Part shown: one piece after another, positions 10,593-19,905 of the stretch | How the letters are laid out: every line of letters starts with the position of its first letter | Numbering within the stretch: position 1 is the first letter of the stretch | Origin: Streptomyces avidinii | Lineage (GTDB): Bacteria; Actinomycetota; Actinomycetes; Streptomycetales; Streptomycetaceae | Direction of reading: 5' to 3' | NCBI RefSeq assembly: GCF_014650695.1 | Contig: NZ_BMVL01000004.1 | Location: 296,852-360,851, forward strand | DNA length: 64,000 nt | Translations under genes and position numbers: made by a program | Notes under the pieces: generated by a model | Told to the model about the DNA's origin: nothing | What the model saw: only the letters and a program-made list of their open reading frames with translations | The model's database searches: none

Positions 10593-11137
10593 ACGCCCGG
10601 GTCCTGGTCGCCGGCATCGGCAACGTCTTCCTCGGTGACGACGGCTTCGGCGTCGAGACCGTACGGGCGCTGGCCGCGCACCCGCTGCCCGAAGGCGTCG
10701 AGGTGGTGGACTTCGGCGTCCGCGGTGTCCACCTCGCCTACCAGCTCCTCGACGGCTACGACACCCTGCTGCTGGTCGACGCCACCGCACGCGGCGGCGA
10801 GCCGGGCACGCTGTACCTGATCGAGGCCGACGGGAGCGCGGGCCCGGAACCGGGCGGCGCCGGGGCACCGTCACCGCCCGTCCTCGACGGCCACCACATG
10901 TCCCCCGACGCCGTCCTCGCCCTGCTGGACACCCTCTGCGCCGGGACCGGCGCCACCCCGCCGCGGCGCACCCTCGTCCTCGGCTGCGAACCGGCCGGGG
11001 TCGAGGAGGGCATCGGACTGAGCCCACCGGTGGCCGCCGCCGTACCGGAGGCCGTACGCACGGCCCTGGACCTGATCCACGGCCGGGACCCCGACGAAAC
11101 CGACCGGCCTCGCCGCGAACTGAGGAGAACCCCATGA
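10589..11137 (+). CDS. hydrogenase maturation protease
   Basis: HybD/HycI-type nickel-dependent endopeptidase that trims the large-subunit tail after Ni insertion. The 182-aa protein begins VNARVLVAGIGNVFLGDDGFG, containing the family motif GxGNxxxxDDGxG. The second acidic ligand region is DYxxxLLVDAT-like (GYDTLLLVDATARGG) and a His follows in DGHHMSPD. C-terminal GCEPAGVEEGIGLS is also typical. It is the expected partner for the HhyL tail. The GTG start overlaps the upstream stop and its own stop overlaps the next ATG. Confidence 0.9.
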   Translation: MNARVLVAGIGNVFLGDDGFGVETVRALAAHPLPEGVEVVDFGVRGVHLAYQLLDGYDTLLLVDATARGGEPGTLYLIEADGSAGPEPGGAGAPSPPVLDGHHMSPDAVLALLDTLCAGTGATPPRRTLVLGCEPAGVEEGIGLSPPVAAAVPEAVRTALDLIHGRDPDETDRPRRELRRTP

Positions 11138-11238
11138 AGAAGGCCGTCATCGGCGGGGCCGTGGCCGCCGCCCTCGCCGCCGTACTGCTGCAGATGCTCC
11201 CCGACCTCCGACGCTACCTGCGCATGCGCCGGATGTGA
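11134..11238 (+). CDS. 34-aa membrane peptide, DUF6893-like
   Basis: Short gene with start overlapping the protease stop (ATGA) and GAGGAG upstream. It encodes MKKAVIGGAVAAALAAVLLQ followed by a basic tail ending RRYLRMRRM. One hydrophobic segment (residues about 4-22) flanked by basic residues makes a single-pass membrane peptide. I recall small proteins of this kind, annotated DUF6893, in Streptomyces hydrogenase operons. It might tether the soluble hydrogenase or an electron acceptor to the membrane; that is inference. Confidence 0.72.
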   Translation: MKKAVIGGAVAAALAAVLLQMLPDLRRYLRMRRM

Positions 11239-11326
11239 CACCGCCGGGGCGCGGCCGTCGATGCGGATGCGGATACGGGCGCCCGAATGGCGTACGGGCG
11301 CGCCGTCCACCGGCGTGCCGACCGCA

Positions 11327-11373
11327 CGGACTCCGTCCCGCCGGTTCAATGAGCCCCGGCAGGACGGAGTCCG
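11327..11373 (+). promoter_or_regulatory. hairpin sequestering the hypA ribosome-binding site
   Basis: A perfect 12-bp inverted repeat, CGGACTCCGTCC (11327-11338) and GGACGGAGTCCG (11362-11373), is separated by 23 nt. The spacer can form a further GCCGG/CCGGC stem. The right arm contains the GGACGGAG ribosome site and ends at the base before the hypA ATG. Folding would hide the ribosome site and possibly the start codon. Confidence 0.6.
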
Positions 11374-11769
11374 ATGCACGAGATGTCGATCGCCATGGCC
11401 GTCGTGGGCCAGGTGGAAGAGGCGGCCCGGGCGGGCGGCGCGCACGCCGTTACCTCCGTACGGCTGCAGGTCGGTGAGCTGGCGGGGGTGGTCCCCGACG
11501 CGCTGGCCTTCTGTTTCGAACTGGCCTGCGCCGGAACGGTCCTCGAAGGAGCCGAACTCGTCACGGAGTCCGTGACGGCCCGCGCCCGCTGCGGTTCCTG
11601 CCCCGGCACCTGGGCGGTGGGCATGCCCCCCGAACTGTGCTGCCCCGGATGCGGCAGGGCCACCGACGTGGAACTGCTGTCGGGCCGTGAGCTGGAGATC
11701 CTCAGCGTGCGCTGGGAAGACGGCCCCGCCGGTGCCCCTACCCGCGAACCGATTCCCGAGGAGGCCTGA
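11374..11769 (+). CDS. hypA: HypA, nickel chaperone for hydrogenase
   Basis: Delivers Ni to the large subunit together with HypB. The 131-aa protein starts with the Ni-binding MHE motif (MHEMSIAMAVV). Its zinc site is formed by two cysteine pairs, RCGSC near residue 70 and CCPGC near 88. The family's usual length is about 115; this one has a short Pro-rich C-terminal extension. It follows a 135-bp gap after the membrane peptide and sits 3 bp upstream of hypB. Translation is probably controlled by the hairpin overlapping its ribosome site. Confidence 0.93.
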   Translation: MHEMSIAMAVVGQVEEAARAGGAHAVTSVRLQVGELAGVVPDALAFCFELACAGTVLEGAELVTESVTARARCGSCPGTWAVGMPPELCCPGCGRATDVELLSGRELEILSVRWEDGPAGAPTREPIPEEA

Positions 11770-11772
11770 ACC

Positions 11773-12654
11773 ATGTGCCGAGTGGTCGATCTGCGGCAGG
11801 CGGTGCTCGCCAAGAACGACGAAGCCGCCCAGGTCCTGCGCACCGAACTCACCGCCCGCGGAACGACGGTGGTCAACCTGCTCTCCAGTCCCGGCAGCGG
11901 CAAGACGGCGCTGCTGGAGCGCGAACTGCTCCTCGCACGGGAGCGGGGCGTGGCCGTGGCCGCGCTGACGGCGGACCTGGCCACCGAGAACGACGCGCTG
12001 CGGCTGGCCCGTTCGGGCGTACCGGTCAAGCAGGTGCTCACCGACGGGCTGTGCCACTTGGAGGCCGCGATGCTCGGCCGGCACCTGGACGGCTGGCTGC
12101 CCGGGGACACCCGGCTGCTCTTCGTGGAGAACGTGGGCAATCTGGTCTGCCCGGCCGGCTACGACCTGGGGGAATCGCTGCGGGTGGTGCTCGCCTCGGT
12201 GACCGAGGGCGAGGACAAGCCGCTGAAGTACCCGACCGCCTTCGGCCTGGCCCAGCTGGTGGTGGTCACGAAGACCGACATCGCGCGGGCCGTCGAGTTC
12301 GACGAGGCCGCCTTCCGCGCCAACGTCGAGCAGGTCAACCCCGGTGTGGAGGTCGTCCTCACCTCGGCGCGGGCGGGCGAGGGACTGGGCGTCCTGCTCG
12401 ACCGGGCGCTGGCGGTCGGGGCGGGCGGCGGGGCGCACGCCCCGGTGATGGCCCGTCAGCAGCACGCAGAAGCACACGGACACGGACACGGACACGGACA
12501 CGCCCACGCAGACGCGCACGGGCACAGTCACGGACATGGCCACGACCACGACCACGACGACGACCACGATCACGCCCGGGACGAGGGCCACGATCACGAT
12601 CACGACGGGGACCACGAGCACCCGCACGTCCAGACCGTCGCGCAGACCCGCTGA
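11773..12654 (+). CDS. hypB: HypB, GTPase for nickel insertion, with C-terminal His-rich tail
   Basis: GTP-dependent Ni-insertion protein. Of 293 residues, about 1-225 form the GTPase with P-loop SSPGSGKT near 38-45, ENVGNLVCPAGYDLGE (metal/switch region) and VTKTDIA (NKxD-like). From about residue 231 a tail of some 57 residues contains about 22 His, alternating with Gly then Asp (AHGHGHGHGH, GHDHDHDDDHDH). In well-known HypBs the His-rich stretch is near the N terminus; here it is at the C terminus and probably stores Ni. The stop overlaps the hypF start (TGATG). Confidence 0.94.
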   Translation: MCRVVDLRQAVLAKNDEAAQVLRTELTARGTTVVNLLSSPGSGKTALLERELLLARERGVAVAALTADLATENDALRLARSGVPVKQVLTDGLCHLEAAMLGRHLDGWLPGDTRLLFVENVGNLVCPAGYDLGESLRVVLASVTEGEDKPLKYPTAFGLAQLVVVTKTDIARAVEFDEAAFRANVEQVNPGVEVVLTSARAGEGLGVLLDRALAVGAGGGAHAPVMARQQHAEAHGHGHGHGHAHADAHGHSHGHGHDHDHDDDHDHARDEGHDHDHDGDHEHPHVQTVAQTR

Positions 12655-15002
12655 TGGAGGCGGTGCAGCGCCGCCGGGTCACCGTCCGGGGCGTGGTCCA
12701 GGGCGTGGGCTTCCGCCCCTACGTCTACACCCGCGCGACCGGGCTGGGCCTGGCCGGGCACGTCACCAACACCCCCGAGGGCGTCGTCGCCGAGGTCGAG
12801 GGCGCCCCGGACGCGGTCTCGCGGTTCTGCGAACGGCTCGCGGCGGACGCGCCCCCGCTGGCCGTGGTCGACGCCGTCGACCACTGGGAGGTCCCCGTCG
12901 CGGGCGGCGCCGGATTCACCATCATCGCCTCCCGGACCGGCGGCCCCGCCCGGACACTCGTCTCCCCGGACGTGGCCACCTGCGCCGACTGCCTCGCCGA
13001 ACTGGCCGACCCGACCGACCGGCGCCACCGCCACCCCTTCATCACCTGCACCCACTGCGGGCCGCGCTTCACCATCGTCACCGGGCTGCCGTACGACCGT
13101 GCCCACACCACCATGGCCGCCTTCCCCCTGTGCCCCGACTGCGCCCGCGAGTACGAGGACCCGGCCGACCGCCGCTTCCACGCCCAGCCCGTCGCCTGCC
13201 CGGCCTGCGGCCCCCGCCTCAGGCTGCTCACCGGCCGACCGCCCCGCGAGAGCGCCGGCGCCGACCCGGTCGCCGAGGCCCGCCGGCTCCTGGCCGCCGG
13301 GGCGATCCTCGCCGTCAAGGGCCTGGGCGGATACCACCTGGCCTGCGACGCCACCCACCCGGGCGCCGTGGCCGAACTGCGCCGGCGCAAGGCGCGCGGG
13401 GACAAGCCGTTCGCGCTGATGGCCCGGGACCTCGCCGACGTCGAGCGGTTCGCGCACCTCGGCCCCGAGGAACGGCAGCTGCTCACGGGTGGCGTACGGC
13501 CCATCGTGCTGCTGCGCCGCCGCGCGGGCACCGACGGCCCGGACGGGGTCGCCCCGCGCTGTCCCGACCTCGGGGTGATGCTCCCGTACACCCCGGTGCA
13601 CCACCTGCTGCTCGGCCTGCCCGGCGACCCCCCGGGACCCCGGCTGCTCGTCATGACCAGCGGCAACCTCGCGGGGGAGCCCATCGTCACCGACGACGAC
13701 GAGGCCCTGGACCGGCTCGCCGCCCTGGCGGACGGCTGGCTGACCCACGACCGCCCCATCCACGTGCCGTGCGACGACTCCGTGGTGCGGGTCTGCGACG
13801 GCGAGACGCTGACCCTGCGGCGCTCGCGCGGGTACGCCCCGCTGCCGCTGACCCTGCCGGTACCGGTGCCCGCGACCCTCGCGGCGGGCGGGGACCTGAA
13901 GAACGCCTTCTGCCTCGGCGAAGGACGCAAGGCCTGGCCGTCCGCCCACATCGGCGACATGGACGACCTCGCCACCCAGCACGCCCTCGAACGCGCCGAG
14001 CGGCAGCTGGAGTCCATCACCGGCGTCACCCCCGTGCTCCTCGCCGCCGACCGGCACCCCGGCTACCGCTCCGCCGGTTGGGCCCGGCGCGCCGCGGGCG
14101 CCCGGCCCCTCGTGCGCGTCCAGCACCATCACGCGCACATCGCCTCGGCCATGGCGGAGCACGGCCTGGGCGGGGGCCGTCCGGTGATCGGGGTCGCCTT
14201 CGACGGCACCGGCTACGGCGACGACGGCGCCGTGTGGGGCGGTGAGGTCCTCCTGGCCGACTACGCCGGGTACACCCGGTTCGCCCACCTCGCCTACGTC
14301 CCGCTGCCGGGCGGCGACGCGGCCGTGCACCGCCCGTACCGCATGGCGCTGTCCCACCTGCGGGCCGCGGGCATCGCGTGGACACCGGACCTGCCCTGCA
14401 CCGCCGCCTGCCCGCCCGGAGAACTGCGGGTGCTGGAGCGGCAGCTGGAGCGCGGCCTGAACTGCGTCCCGACCTCCAGCATGGGCCGCCTGTTCGATGC
14501 CGTCTCCTCCGTGGCCGGCATCTGCCACCGGGCCGGGTACGAGGCCCAGGCCGCGATCGAGCTGGAGGGGGCGGCGTACGCAGCGCACGGCGACGGCGGC
14601 GGCCACGGCGACGGTGAGGCCGGCGGCCACGGCTACGCCTTCGGCCTGTACGTGCCGCCGGACCCCGGCGGCGGCCCGGTCACCGCCGATCCGTCGCCCG
14701 TACTGGCCGCCGCGGTGGCCGACGTACGCGCAGGCACGGCCCCGGCGCTGATCGCCGCCCGCTTCCATGGCGCCGTCGCGGCCCTCGTCACCACGCTGTG
14801 CGAGCTCGCGCGCGAGCGGCACGGGCTGGACACCGTCGCCCTGACCGGCGGGGTCTTCGCCAACACCCTGCTCTCCTCGGCGTGCGCCCGGCCGCTGCGC
14901 GCCCGCGGATTCACCGTCCTGCGGCACGGCCGGATCCCCCCGAACGACGGCGGGCTGTCCCTGGGCCAGCTCATGGTGGCCGCCGCGCACCACACCCCCT
15001 GA
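12654..15002 (+). CDS. hypF: HypF, carbamoyltransferase
   Basis: Uses carbamoyl phosphate and ATP to carbamoylate HypE, the source of the cyanide ligands. The 782-aa protein has the full set of domains. An acylphosphatase domain (about 5-90) contains [13 protein letters not shown]. Two zinc fingers follow, CADC/CTHC near 110-134 and CPDC/CPAC near 160-186. A YrdC-like domain covers about 205-385 and a Kae1-like domain about 410-782, with [15 protein letters not shown] and [13 protein letters not shown] Gly/His-rich insertion ([16 protein letters not shown]) lies in the last third. It is translationally coupled to hypB. Confidence 0.95.
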   Translation: MEAVQRRRVTVRGVVQGVGFRPYVYTRATGLGLAGHVTNTPEGVVAEVEGAPDAVSRFCERLAADAPPLAVVDAVDHWEVPVAGGAGFTIIASRTGGPARTLVSPDVATCADCLAELADPTDRRHRHPFITCTHCGPRFTIVTGLPYDRAHTTMAAFPLCPDCAREYEDPADRRFHAQPVACPACGPRLRLLTGRPPRESAGADPVAEARRLLAAGAILAVKGLGGYHLACDATHPGAVAELRRRKARGDKPFALMARDLADVERFAHLGPEERQLLTGGVRPIVLLRRRAGTDGPDGVAPRCPDLGVMLPYTPVHHLLLGLPGDPPGPRLLVMTSGNLAGEPIVTDDDEALDRLAALADGWLTHDRPIHVPCDDSVVRVCDGETLTLRRSRGYAPLPLTLPVPVPATLAAGGDLKNAFCLGEGRKAWPSAHIGDMDDLATQHALERAERQLESITGVTPVLLAADRHPGYRSAGWARRAAGARPLVRVQHHHAHIASAMAEHGLGGGRPVIGVAFDGTGYGDDGAVWGGEVLLADYAGYTRFAHLAYVPLPGGDAAVHRPYRMALSHLRAAGIAWTPDLPCTAACPPGELRVLERQLERGLNCVPTSSMGRLFDAVSSVAGICHRAGYEAQAAIELEGAAYAAHGDGGGHGDGEAGGHGYAFGLYVPPDPGGGPVTADPSPVLAAAVADVRAGTAPALIAARFHGAVAALVTTLCELARERHGLDTVALTGGVFANTLLSSACARPLRARGFTVLRHGRIPPNDGGLSLGQLMVAAAHHTP

Positions 15003-15026
15003 CCTCACCACAGCAAGGAGAAGCCC

Positions 15027-15386
15027 ATGTGCCTGGCGGTGCCCGGCAGAGTGCTCGACATCGGGGAGAAGGACGGCACCCGCATGGCCACCGTCGACTT
15101 CGGCGGTGTGCAGAAGGAGGTGTGCCTGGAGTACCTGCCGGACCTGCAGGTGGGGGAGTACGCCATCGTCCACGTGGGCTTCGCCCTCCAGCGCCTCGAC
15201 GAGGAGTCGGCCAAGCAGACCCTCGAACTGTTCGCTCAACTCGGGATGCTGCAGGAGGAGTTCGGAGACCCCTGGGAGCAGGCCGCGGCGGCCGGTGGCG
15301 AGCCCTGGCCCTTCGCCGACGAACCCGAACCCGAAACCGCACCCGAGCCCGTCCTCGCCGCGCCGCAGGAGGAAGTCCAGCCGTGA
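15027..15386 (+). CDS. hypC: HypC, hydrogenase assembly chaperone
   Basis: Carries the Fe(CN)2CO unit with HypD and docks on the large-subunit precursor. The essential N-terminal Met-Cys is present ([12 protein letters not shown]), as is [19 protein letters not shown]. At 119 aa it is longer than the usual 75-90 because of an acidic Pro-rich C-terminal tail (about residues 90-119). It starts 24 bp after hypF with AAGGAG upstream, and overlaps hypD as GTGA. Confidence 0.94.
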   Translation: MCLAVPGRVLDIGEKDGTRMATVDFGGVQKEVCLEYLPDLQVGEYAIVHVGFALQRLDEESAKQTLELFAQLGMLQEEFGDPWEQAAAAGGEPWPFADEPEPETAPEPVLAAPQEEVQP

Positions 15387-16576
15387 AGTACATCGAGGAG
15401 TTCCAGGACCCCGACCTCGCCCGCCGGCTGCTCGACGACATCCACGCCACGGTGACCCGCCCCTGGGCCCTGATGGAGGTCTGCGGCGGCCAGACCCACA
15501 CGATCATCCGGCACGGCATCGATCAACTGCTTCCGGAACAGGTTGAGTTGATCCACGGCCCCGGCTGCCCGGTGTGTGTCACCCCGCTGGAGGTCATCGA
15601 CAAGGCGCTGGAGATCGCCTCCCGCCCCGATGTGATCTTCTGTTCCTTCGGGGACATGCTCCGGGTGCCCGGGACCGGCCGTGACCTGTTCCAGGTGCGC
15701 AGCGAGGGCGGCGACGTCCGCGTCGTCTACTCCCCGCTCGACGCCCTGCGGATCGCCCAGGAGAACCCGGCGCGCCAGGTGGTGTTCTTCGGCATCGGCT
15801 TCGAGACCACCGCGCCGCCCAATGCCATGACGGTCCACCAGGCGAAGAAGCTGGGGATCCCCAACTTCAGCCTGCTCGTCTCCCACGTCCGGGTGCCCCC
15901 GGCGATCGAGGCGATCATGCAGTCGCCGAGCTGCCGGGTCCAGGGCTTCCTCGCCGCCGGACACGTGTGCAGTGTGATGGGCATGGGCGAGTACCCCGAA
16001 CTGGCCGAGCGCCACCGGGTCCCCATCGTGGTGACCGGCTTCGAGCCGCTGGACATCCTGGAAGGCGTACGCCGGGCCGTTCGGCAGCTGGAGCGCGGCG
16101 AGCACACCGTCGACAACGCCTACGCGCGCGCCGTCCGTCCCGAGGGAAACCCGGCCGCCCTCGCCATGCTGGAGGACGTCTTCGAGGTCACCGACCGGGC
16201 CTGGCGCGGCATCGGGGTCATCCCCGACAGCGGTTGGCGGCTGTCCGACCGCTACCGGGACTTCGACGCCGAACACCGCTTCTCGGTCACCGGCATCAAC
16301 ACCCGGGAGCCGGCCGAGTGCCGCAGCGGCGAGGTGCTCCAGGGGCTGCTGAAACCGCACGAGTGCGAGGCCTTCGGCACGCTGTGCACCCCGCGCAGCC
16401 CGCTCGGCGCCACCATGGTCTCCAGCGAGGGCGCCTGCGCCGCGTACTACCTCTACCGGCGGCTGGAGCTGGGGACCGTGCCCGCGGCCGCGCCCGCTGC
16501 GAGCCCGGCGACCGCGCCCCCTGCGACCGCCCCGACCCCCGTGAGCGCCCCGCTGGAGGCGAGCCCCGTTGTCTGA
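15383..16576 (+). CDS. hypD: HypD, Fe-S scaffold for cyanide and CO assembly
   Basis: [4Fe-4S] protein that with HypC assembles the Fe(CN)2CO moiety. Conserved motifs in the 397-aa product are [11 protein letters not shown] (near 32-42), [10 protein letters not shown] (near 60), [16 protein letters not shown] and [12 protein letters not shown]. The C-terminal cluster cysteines lie in the [27 protein letters not shown] and EGACAAYY regions. An Ala/Pro-rich tail of about 35 residues overlaps the hypE start. GTG start at 15383 overlaps the hypC stop. Confidence 0.95.
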   Translation: MKYIEEFQDPDLARRLLDDIHATVTRPWALMEVCGGQTHTIIRHGIDQLLPEQVELIHGPGCPVCVTPLEVIDKALEIASRPDVIFCSFGDMLRVPGTGRDLFQVRSEGGDVRVVYSPLDALRIAQENPARQVVFFGIGFETTAPPNAMTVHQAKKLGIPNFSLLVSHVRVPPAIEAIMQSPSCRVQGFLAAGHVCSVMGMGEYPELAERHRVPIVVTGFEPLDILEGVRRAVRQLERGEHTVDNAYARAVRPEGNPAALAMLEDVFEVTDRAWRGIGVIPDSGWRLSDRYRDFDAEHRFSVTGINTREPAECRSGEVLQGLLKPHECEAFGTLCTPRSPLGATMVSSEGACAAYYLYRRLELGTVPAAAPAASPATAPPATAPTPVSAPLEASPVV

Positions 16577-17630
16577 CACCGCACTCGACATCACGGGCTG
16601 GACCTGCCCGGCCCCGCTGCGCGACCGCCCCCGCGTGGTGATGGGCCACGGCGGCGGAGGCGCACTCTCCGCCGAACTGGTCCAGCACCTCTTCGCCCCC
16701 GCCTTCGGCGGTGACGTACTCGCCCAGCTCGGGGACTCCGCGGCCGTCTCCCTCGGCGGCGTCCGCCTCGCGTTCTCCACCGACTCCTACGTGGTGCGGC
16801 CGCTGTTCTTCCCCGGCGGCGGCATCGGCGACCTCGCCGTCAACGGCACGGTCAACGACCTGGCCATGAGCGGCGCCGAAGCGGCGTACCTCTCCTGCGG
16901 GTTCATCCTGGAGGAGGGCGTCGAGATGTCGGTCGTGGCGCGCGTGGCCGAGGCCATGGGCGCGGCCGCGCGCGCCGCGGGCGTGGAGGTGGCGACCGGA
17001 GACACCAAGGTCGTGGAAGCGGGTCACGGGGACGGCATCTACATCAACACCGCGGGCATCGGCGTCATCCCCGACGGGGTGGACCTGCGCCCGCAGCGCG
17101 TCGTACCGGGTGACGTCGTCATCGTCAGCGGCGAGATCGGGCTCCACGGAGTGGCGATCATGAGCGTCCGCGAGGGGCTCGAATTCGGGGTGGACATCCA
17201 GAGCGACTGCGCGGCCCTGGGCGGACTCGTGCGGACCATGCTCGCGGTCACGCCGGACCTCCATGTCCTGCGCGACCCCACCCGGGGCGGGCTGGCGGCG
17301 TCGCTGAACGAGATCGCCGCCGCCTCGGGCACCGGTGTCGTGATCCACGAGGGCCGCGTCCCGGTGCCCGCGGCCGTCGCGAACGCCTGCGCGATCCTCG
17401 GACTCGACCCGCTCTACGTGGCCAACGAGGGCAAGCTGGTCGCCTTCGTGCCCCGCGAGCACGCCGACGCCGTCCTCGACGCCATGCGCGCGCATCCGCT
17501 GGGCCGCCACGCGGCGGTGATCGGCGAGGCCGTCGACGCCCACCCGGGCCTGGTCGTGGCCCGCACCGGCCTCGGCGGCACCCGCGTGGTCGACCTGCCG
17601 ATCGGCGAACAACTGCCGCGCATCTGCTGA
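16569..17630 (+). CDS. hypE: HypE, thiocarbamate dehydratase
   Basis: Dehydrates the carbamoyl group received from HypF to a thiocyanate, the CN donor. The 353-aa protein shows the PurM-like fold motifs HGGGG (near residue 26), [20 protein letters not shown] and [15 protein letters not shown]. It ends in the obligatory PRIC, whose terminal Cys is modified. Start is TTG at 16569, overlapping hypD by 8 nt. It is the last gene of the hydrogenase unit and is followed by a hairpin terminator. Confidence 0.95.
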   Translation: MSDTALDITGWTCPAPLRDRPRVVMGHGGGGALSAELVQHLFAPAFGGDVLAQLGDSAAVSLGGVRLAFSTDSYVVRPLFFPGGGIGDLAVNGTVNDLAMSGAEAAYLSCGFILEEGVEMSVVARVAEAMGAAARAAGVEVATGDTKVVEAGHGDGIYINTAGIGVIPDGVDLRPQRVVPGDVVIVSGEIGLHGVAIMSVREGLEFGVDIQSDCAALGGLVRTMLAVTPDLHVLRDPTRGGLAASLNEIAAASGTGVVIHEGRVPVPAAVANACAILGLDPLYVANEGKLVAFVPREHADAVLDAMRAHPLGRHAAVIGEAVDAHPGLVVARTGLGGTRVVDLPIGEQLPRIC

Positions 17631-17648
17631 CCGGTCCGCAAGATGGGT

Positions 17649-17673
17649 GCCGGCCCCGATGCGCGGGGCCGGC
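17649..17673 (+). terminator. hairpin terminator after hypE
   Basis: Perfect 9-bp stem GCCGGCCCC / GGGGCCGGC with a 7-nt loop, 19 bp after the hypE stop. No U-tract follows, as is usual for GC-rich actinobacterial terminators. Confidence 0.6.
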
Positions 17674-17798
17674 GGGACGGGTGGTGCTCGGGGAGGAACA
17701 CCCCCTGCATCCCTTCGGCGCCGACGTGGAGCGGCTGGTGCCCCCGGCGGTGATCCCGCTCCTGCGTCGTCGCCCGACCGACGGAAAGGAGCGGGGCC

Positions 17799-18125
17799 AT
17801 GCCGCGATCCGACGACACGAGGACCACCGGCCCCGGTACCCGGCCCGGGTACGGGGATCCCGTACGGAGCCGGAGCCGGAGCCGGAGCCGGAACCGAAGG
17901 CGGGCACGGGCCCCGGGCGAACCGCGCCCGCACCGCCGCGCGTACCGGCGGGCGGGCGCCTGGCTGGCCGTCGCCCTCGGGATCTGGGCCGCGGTGGCCG
18001 GGGCCACCCTGCCCAACGGGCTCGTACTGGCGGCCGGGCTGGTCGTGGCCGCGCTGGCGGTGAACCGCCTGGGCGCGGCGGACCCGCGCGCCGGCCGCCG
18101 GGCGAAGCCGATGGCCCCGCCCTGA
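17799..18125 (+). CDS. small membrane protein, function unknown
   Basis: A 108-aa protein from ATG 17799 with AAAGGAG upstream. A basic N-terminal third contains an Arg-Ser run (RSRSRSRSRN) encoded by a short tandem repeat of CGGAGC. Two hydrophobic segments follow: AWLAVALGIWAAVAG and GLVLAAGLVVAALAV, joined by a short turn. Layout resembles small SPW-type two-helix membrane proteins, but I cannot assign a family. An alternative long frame from 17681 crosses the same region and is judged a shadow. The gene converges with the antiporter gene. Confidence 0.55.
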   Translation: MPRSDDTRTTGPGTRPGYGDPVRSRSRSRSRNRRRARAPGEPRPHRRAYRRAGAWLAVALGIWAAVAGATLPNGLVLAAGLVVAALAVNRLGAADPRAGRRAKPMAPP

Positions 18126-18171
18126 CAGCCGGCCGCCCCGCCGCCGCCCACCGCTGCGGCTACGGCTACGG

Positions 18172-19428
18172 CTACGGACGCCCGGCGGGGTCCTGGTCGG
18201 GGGCCGGCTCCTCAGCGGCCTCCGGGGACTTCGCGGGGGAAGGTACGGCCGCGAGCAGCGGGGTGCTCACGGCGCGGCGCTCCCTGAACCACGCGGCCAG
18301 CGGCTCGGTGTAGCGGGCGGTGAGCGGGCCGATCACCACGAGGATGAGCACGTAGGCGGTGGCCAGCGGCCCGAGGGCCGGTTCGATGCCGGCGGTGACG
18401 GCGAGACCGGCGATGACGATCGAGAACTCGCCGCGGGCCACCAGGGTGCCGCCGGCCCGCCAGCGGCCGTTGATCCCGACCCCGGCGCGCTTCGCGGCCC
18501 AGTACCCGGTGGCGATCTTCGTGCCCGCGGTGACCAGTGCGAGCGCGAGCGCGGGCAGCAGTACGGGCGGAATGCTCGCCGGGTCGGTGTGCAGGCCGAA
18601 GAAGACGAAGAACACCGCGGCGAACAGGTCCCTGAGCGGGCTGAGCAGGGTGTGCGTCCCCTCGGCCACCTCGCCGGACAGGGCGATGCCCACCAGGAAC
18701 GCGCCGACCGCGGCGGACACCTGCAACTGCTGCGCGATGCCCGCGACCAGCAGGGTCAGACCGAGGACGACGAGCAGCAGCTTCTCCGGGTCGTCGCTGG
18801 AGACGAACCGAGAGATGAGCCGGCCGTAGCGGACGGCGACGAACAGCACCGCACCCGCCACTCCGAGGGCGATCGCGAGGGTCAGGCTGCCCGCCGCGAG
18901 ACCGACCCCGGCCAGCAGCGCGGTGACGATCGGCAGGTAGACGGCCATGGCCAGGTCCTCCAGGACCAGGACGCTGAGGACCACCGGGGTCTCACGGTTG
19001 CCGAGCCGGCCCAGGTCCCCCATCACCTTGGCGATGACGCCGGAGGAGGAGATCCAGGTGACCCCCGCGAGGACCACCGCGGCCACCGGCCCCCAGCCCA
19101 TCAGCAGCGCGGCGACCGCGCCGGGTACGGCGTTGAGGGTGAAGTCGACCAGTCCGGCCGGGTACTGGGTCCTGAGGTTGGAGACCAGGTCGGTGGCCGT
19201 GTACTCCAGCCCCAGCATCAGCAGCAGCAGGATGACGCCGATCTCGGCGCCGATGGCCACGAACTCCTCGCTCGCGCCCATGGGCAGCAGTCCGCCCGTG
19301 CCGAAGGCGAGACCGGCCAGCAGGTACAGGGGTATCGGAGAGAAGCGGAACCGCCCGGCGAGCCTGCCCAGCAGACCCAGGCCCAGGATGATCGCACCGA
19401 ACTCGATCAGGAAGACGGCGGAGTGCAC
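18172..19428 (-). CDS. CPA2-type cation/proton antiporter, KhtU-like
   Basis: Integral membrane K+(or Na+)/H+ exchanger of the KefB/KhtU type. The 418-aa protein has about 12 hydrophobic segments, starting MHSAVFLIEFGAIILGLGLL. Family motifs include GAEIGVILLLLMLGLEY, AGVTWISSSGVIAKVM, VLVLEDLAMAVYLP and AAVGAFLVGIALSG. It lacks a RCK/TrkA-N domain; the cytosolic regulatory part is supplied by the upstream gene six bases away, as in KhtT-KhtU pairs. The C-terminal Pro-rich tail is non-conserved. Exported ion cannot be settled from sequence. Confidence 0.85.
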   Translation of the reverse strand: MHSAVFLIEFGAIILGLGLLGRLAGRFRFSPIPLYLLAGLAFGTGGLLPMGASEEFVAIGAEIGVILLLLMLGLEYTATDLVSNLRTQYPAGLVDFTLNAVPGAVAALLMGWGPVAAVVLAGVTWISSSGVIAKVMGDLGRLGNRETPVVLSVLVLEDLAMAVYLPIVTALLAGVGLAAGSLTLAIALGVAGAVLFVAVRYGRLISRFVSSDDPEKLLLVVLGLTLLVAGIAQQLQVSAAVGAFLVGIALSGEVAEGTHTLLSPLRDLFAAVFFVFFGLHTDPASIPPVLLPALALALVTAGTKIATGYWAAKRAGVGINGRWRAGGTLVARGEFSIVIAGLAVTAGIEPALGPLATAYVLILVVIGPLTARYTEPLAAWFRERRAVSTPLLAAVPSPAKSPEAAEEPAPDQDPAGRP

Positions 19429-19434
19429 AGGCGA

Positions 19435-19905
19435 TCACTCCCGTCCGAGTATGGAGGCGGCCGCGTCGACGCCCTCGCGGGTCCCGATCACGATGAGCGT
19501 GTCCCCGCCGGCGAGGCGGAAGTCCGGCGCGGGGGAGGGGCGGGCCTCGGCCCGGCGCAGTACCGCCACGATCGAGACGCCGGTCTCCGTCCGCATCCGG
19601 GTCTCGCCCAGCAGCCGCCCGTTCCAGTGCGAGTGCGCGGACAGCTCGATGCGCTCGGCGACCAGGCCGAGGTCGGTGGTGTGCAGCACGTTGGGGCTGT
19701 GGTGGGCGGGCATCAGGGCGTCGATCAGCGAGGCGGTCTCCGCCCCGGTCAGGTGCAGGGACTGGGCGCACGCGTCGGGATCGTCCGCGCGGTAGATGTT
19801 CACCGTGCGAGTCCCGTCGCGGTGGGCGATCACCGACAGGTGGCGGTGCTCGCGGGTGGTGAGGTCGTACTGGACCCCGATGCCGGGCAGTGGCGTGGTG
19901 CTCAT
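19435..19905 (-). CDS. TrkA-C domain regulator, KhtT-like
   Basis: Cytosolic regulatory subunit expected to gate the antiporter encoded directly downstream. The 156-aa protein starts MSTTPLPGIGVQYDLTTREH, the typical KhtT N terminus. It ends with a TrkA-C/RCK-C domain (residues about 80-155): LGETRMRTETGVSIVAVLRR and FRLAGGDTLIVIGTREGVD. The longer frame beginning at 20112 has no supporting ribosome site, so ATG 19905 is used. The antiporter start lies 6 bp after this stop, indicating an operon. Confidence 0.85.
   Translation of the reverse strand: MSTTPLPGIGVQYDLTTREHRHLSVIAHRDGTRTVNIYRADDPDACAQSLHLTGAETASLIDALMPAHHSPNVLHTTDLGLVAERIELSAHSHWNGRLLGETRMRTETGVSIVAVLRRAEARPSPAPDFRLAGGDTLIVIGTREGVDAAASILGRE

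Noticed and set aside
12476..12640. Tandem CACGGA/CACGAC repeats in hypB considered as a CRISPR-like or VNTR locus
   Set aside because: They are in frame and encode the His-rich nickel tail; no unique spacers.
17681..18313. Open frame over the region between hypE and the antiporter (MVLGEEHPLHPF...)
   Set aside because: It runs into a Glu-Pro repeat and then low-complexity sequence; the overlapping frame from 17799 has a good ribosome site and membrane helices.
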